Under the pieces are notes generated by a model, which did no database searches, had not been told where the DNA came from, and worked only from the letters and a program-made list of their open reading frames with translations. From Nitrospirales bacterium (GTDB taxonomy: Bacteria; Nitrospirota; Nitrospiria; Nitrospirales; UBA8639), in NCBI GenBank assembly GCA_029261355.1, contig JAJDBM010000005.1:62001-126000 (forward strand): a DNA stretch of 64,000 nucleotides. The letters run 5' to 3'. Within the stretch, counting starts at the first letter, position 1. Each line of letters starts with the position of its first letter. A program made the position numbers and the translations under genes. Shown here piece after piece: positions 62,935 through 64,000 of the stretch.

Positions 62935-64000
62935 GATTGATCGACTTCAGTCAATCGTGTATAGGCCTTTGCAGCCGCTCGACTTTTTGGGTAGGATCGG
63001 AGAAGTTGTCGAAACATCAATCGTGCAGCTTTCGGATCTTGTAAGCCTAAATGGGAATAGCCAATTTTCAGTAATGCTGCCGGAACCTTTCGACTATTTG
63101 GGTGATAGGTCAACACTTGCTCAAATTCTCGGATCGCCTGAGAATACTGGCGCTGCCCATAATAACATTCCCCTAACCAGTACTGCGCATTTGAGGCTAA
63201 CGCTGACCGCGGATGCTGTTGAAGAAATTGGCGAAACCCTTGAAATGCACCACGGAAATCACCCGTTTGTAACATTTCATAATTTTGCCGATAAAAAGCC
63301 AACTCTTGATCGCTTGGCTTTGTTTGCGTAGGTGATCGCGGCTTCGATGGTGAGACATTCGTCTGTTCAATAATCTTCGAACGATCTAATTTTTCAAGAG
63401 AACCCCGAGCCATTTGATGCTTAAGTAATGCCCCCTGCCTTGGAATAGAAACAGAAGTGTTCGTCACAGGCACCGTGCCTTGCGATGGAGCAAGTTGTCT
63501 CATTGACTCTTGAAGTTCATGAAGCGGAGCCTTTTGTATGGTGGTCTGTCCGACAGAACGACTGATATCTGAAGCAGAACGAGAAACTCCTCCCTTCTGA
63601 ACAACTTGCGATAATTGCCGCTCATGTTTGTCCAGTCGATCCGCCAGCGTTTGGCTCACCTGTTCAAAGGCGGACACAACACTGGCCACACTCCGCTTCA
63701 TCTCTTCCCAATTCCCTTGAGCGACCTCATTGTTTCCTACCTGTACGTTTGACACATTCATCAGCTGGGTGTTCACAGCCACCCACTTGGCTTCTTGAGC
63801 ACCGAGAGCATCACGAACAGTATCCAGCGCTTCTCGAAAACTTACAAAAGATGCTTGAAATTCAGAAAGTTTCTTGGCTTGGGAGGTAACCACTTCATTT
63901 TGCTGCATCAGCTGTTGCTGGACTTGTTCTATAACAGGCTGAATTTTCTTTTCACGTATCGCCGCTTCCTCCCTCGTTCGTTTCACCACTTCACCAAGTT
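62916..64000 (-). CDS. cpoB: CpoB/YbgF-like cell-division coordinator, TPR protein (partial)
   Basis: The frame is open to the right edge of the window, so the 5' end is missing. The visible 360 residues contain a coiled-coil N-terminal half (IQPVIEQVQQQLMQQNEVV, QTLADRLDKHERQLSQVVQ) and a C-terminal trio of TPR-like repeats with the YbgF pattern (FYRQNYEMLQTGDFRGAFQGFRQFLQQHPRS, ASNAQYWLGECYYGQRQYSQAIREFEQVLTYHP, VPAALLKIGYSHLGLQDPKAARLMFRQLL). CpoB works with the Tol-Pal system to coordinate outer-membrane constriction with peptidoglycan synthesis. Tol-Pal genes would be expected just beyond the window. Confidence 0.88.
   Translation of the reverse strand, partial: LGEVVKRTREEAAIREKKIQPVIEQVQQQLMQQNEVVTSQAKKLSEFQASFVSFREALDTVRDALGAQEAKWVAVNTQLMNVSNVQVGNNEVAQGNWEEMKRSVASVVSAFEQVSQTLADRLDKHERQLSQVVQKGGVSRSASDISRSVGQTTIQKAPLHELQESMRQLAPSQGTVPVTNTSVSIPRQGALLKHQMARGSLEKLDRSKIIEQTNVSPSKPRSPTQTKPSDQELAFYRQNYEMLQTGDFRGAFQGFRQFLQQHPRSALASNAQYWLGECYYGQRQYSQAIREFEQVLTYHPNSRKVPAALLKIGYSHLGLQDPKAARLMFRQLLRSYPKSRAAAKAYTRLTEVDQSRKEAS

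Overview
The window looks like chromosome from a Gram-negative, respiring bacterium. It carries several TonB-dependent receptors, lipoproteins, c-type cytochromes and an Slp-type lipoprotein. The mix of a cytochrome c'-like lipoprotein, a cytochrome P460-like lipoprotein, a polyamine pathway and a Tad pilus fits a Nitrospira-like Nitrospirota; this placement is inferred from gene content and was not checked by a database search. No rRNA, tRNA, CRISPR array, transposase or phage gene was recognised.

Region 1 (1-5.9 kb) is a tandem-duplicated siderophore-uptake module. A TonB receptor end and an intact PepSY membrane protein are followed by a second TonB receptor (with an STN signalling domain) and a decayed second PepSY gene, then an ExbB-like channel without an adjacent ExbD. 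Region 2 (6-21 kb) holds a cytochrome c'-like lipoprotein; a set of Asp-box beta-propeller, TlpA thioredoxin and TonB receptor; a P460-like lipoprotein; a FadL porin; a secreted phosphodiesterase-fold lipoprotein; cytochrome c; and TPR and Slp proteins. Long intergenic hairpins are scattered through it. Region 3 (21-36 kb) is mostly housekeeping or stress functions on the minus strand: lipase, response regulator, deoxynucleotidase, secreted Lon-like protease, HD-GYP phosphodiesterase (plus strand), ABC-class ATPase, beta-hydroxyacid dehydrogenase, the aguA and aguB putrescine genes, and a BrkB-type membrane protein.

Region 4 (36-52.6 kb, all minus strand) is a complete Tad/Flp pilus locus. 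It starts with a clear c-di-GMP-I (GEMM) riboswitch, followed by an unknown 121-aa Cys-rich ORF with a strong ribosome binding site. Then come five tandem Flp pilins, two TadE-like pseudopilins, a vWA TadG-like protein, the prepilin peptidase and the assembly genes (cpaB, secretin, lipoprotein, tadZ, tadA, tadB, tadC, tadD). At the far end lie a truncated TadE relic and two more Flp genes, the latter behind a good sigma-54 promoter. Together with the HD-GYP enzyme 24 kb away, this suggests pilus expression under c-di-GMP control with a second, sigma-54-driven pilin pair.

Region 5 (52.8-62.4 kb) is a cell-surface glycan or lipid cluster: GT2 glycosyltransferase, two methyltransferases, an STT3-like GT-C membrane enzyme, a terpene-cyclase-like repeat protein, a Tat-exported DUF362 protein, a membrane sulfatase-like enzyme and a small membrane protein. 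The window ends inside a CpoB/YbgF-like TPR protein.
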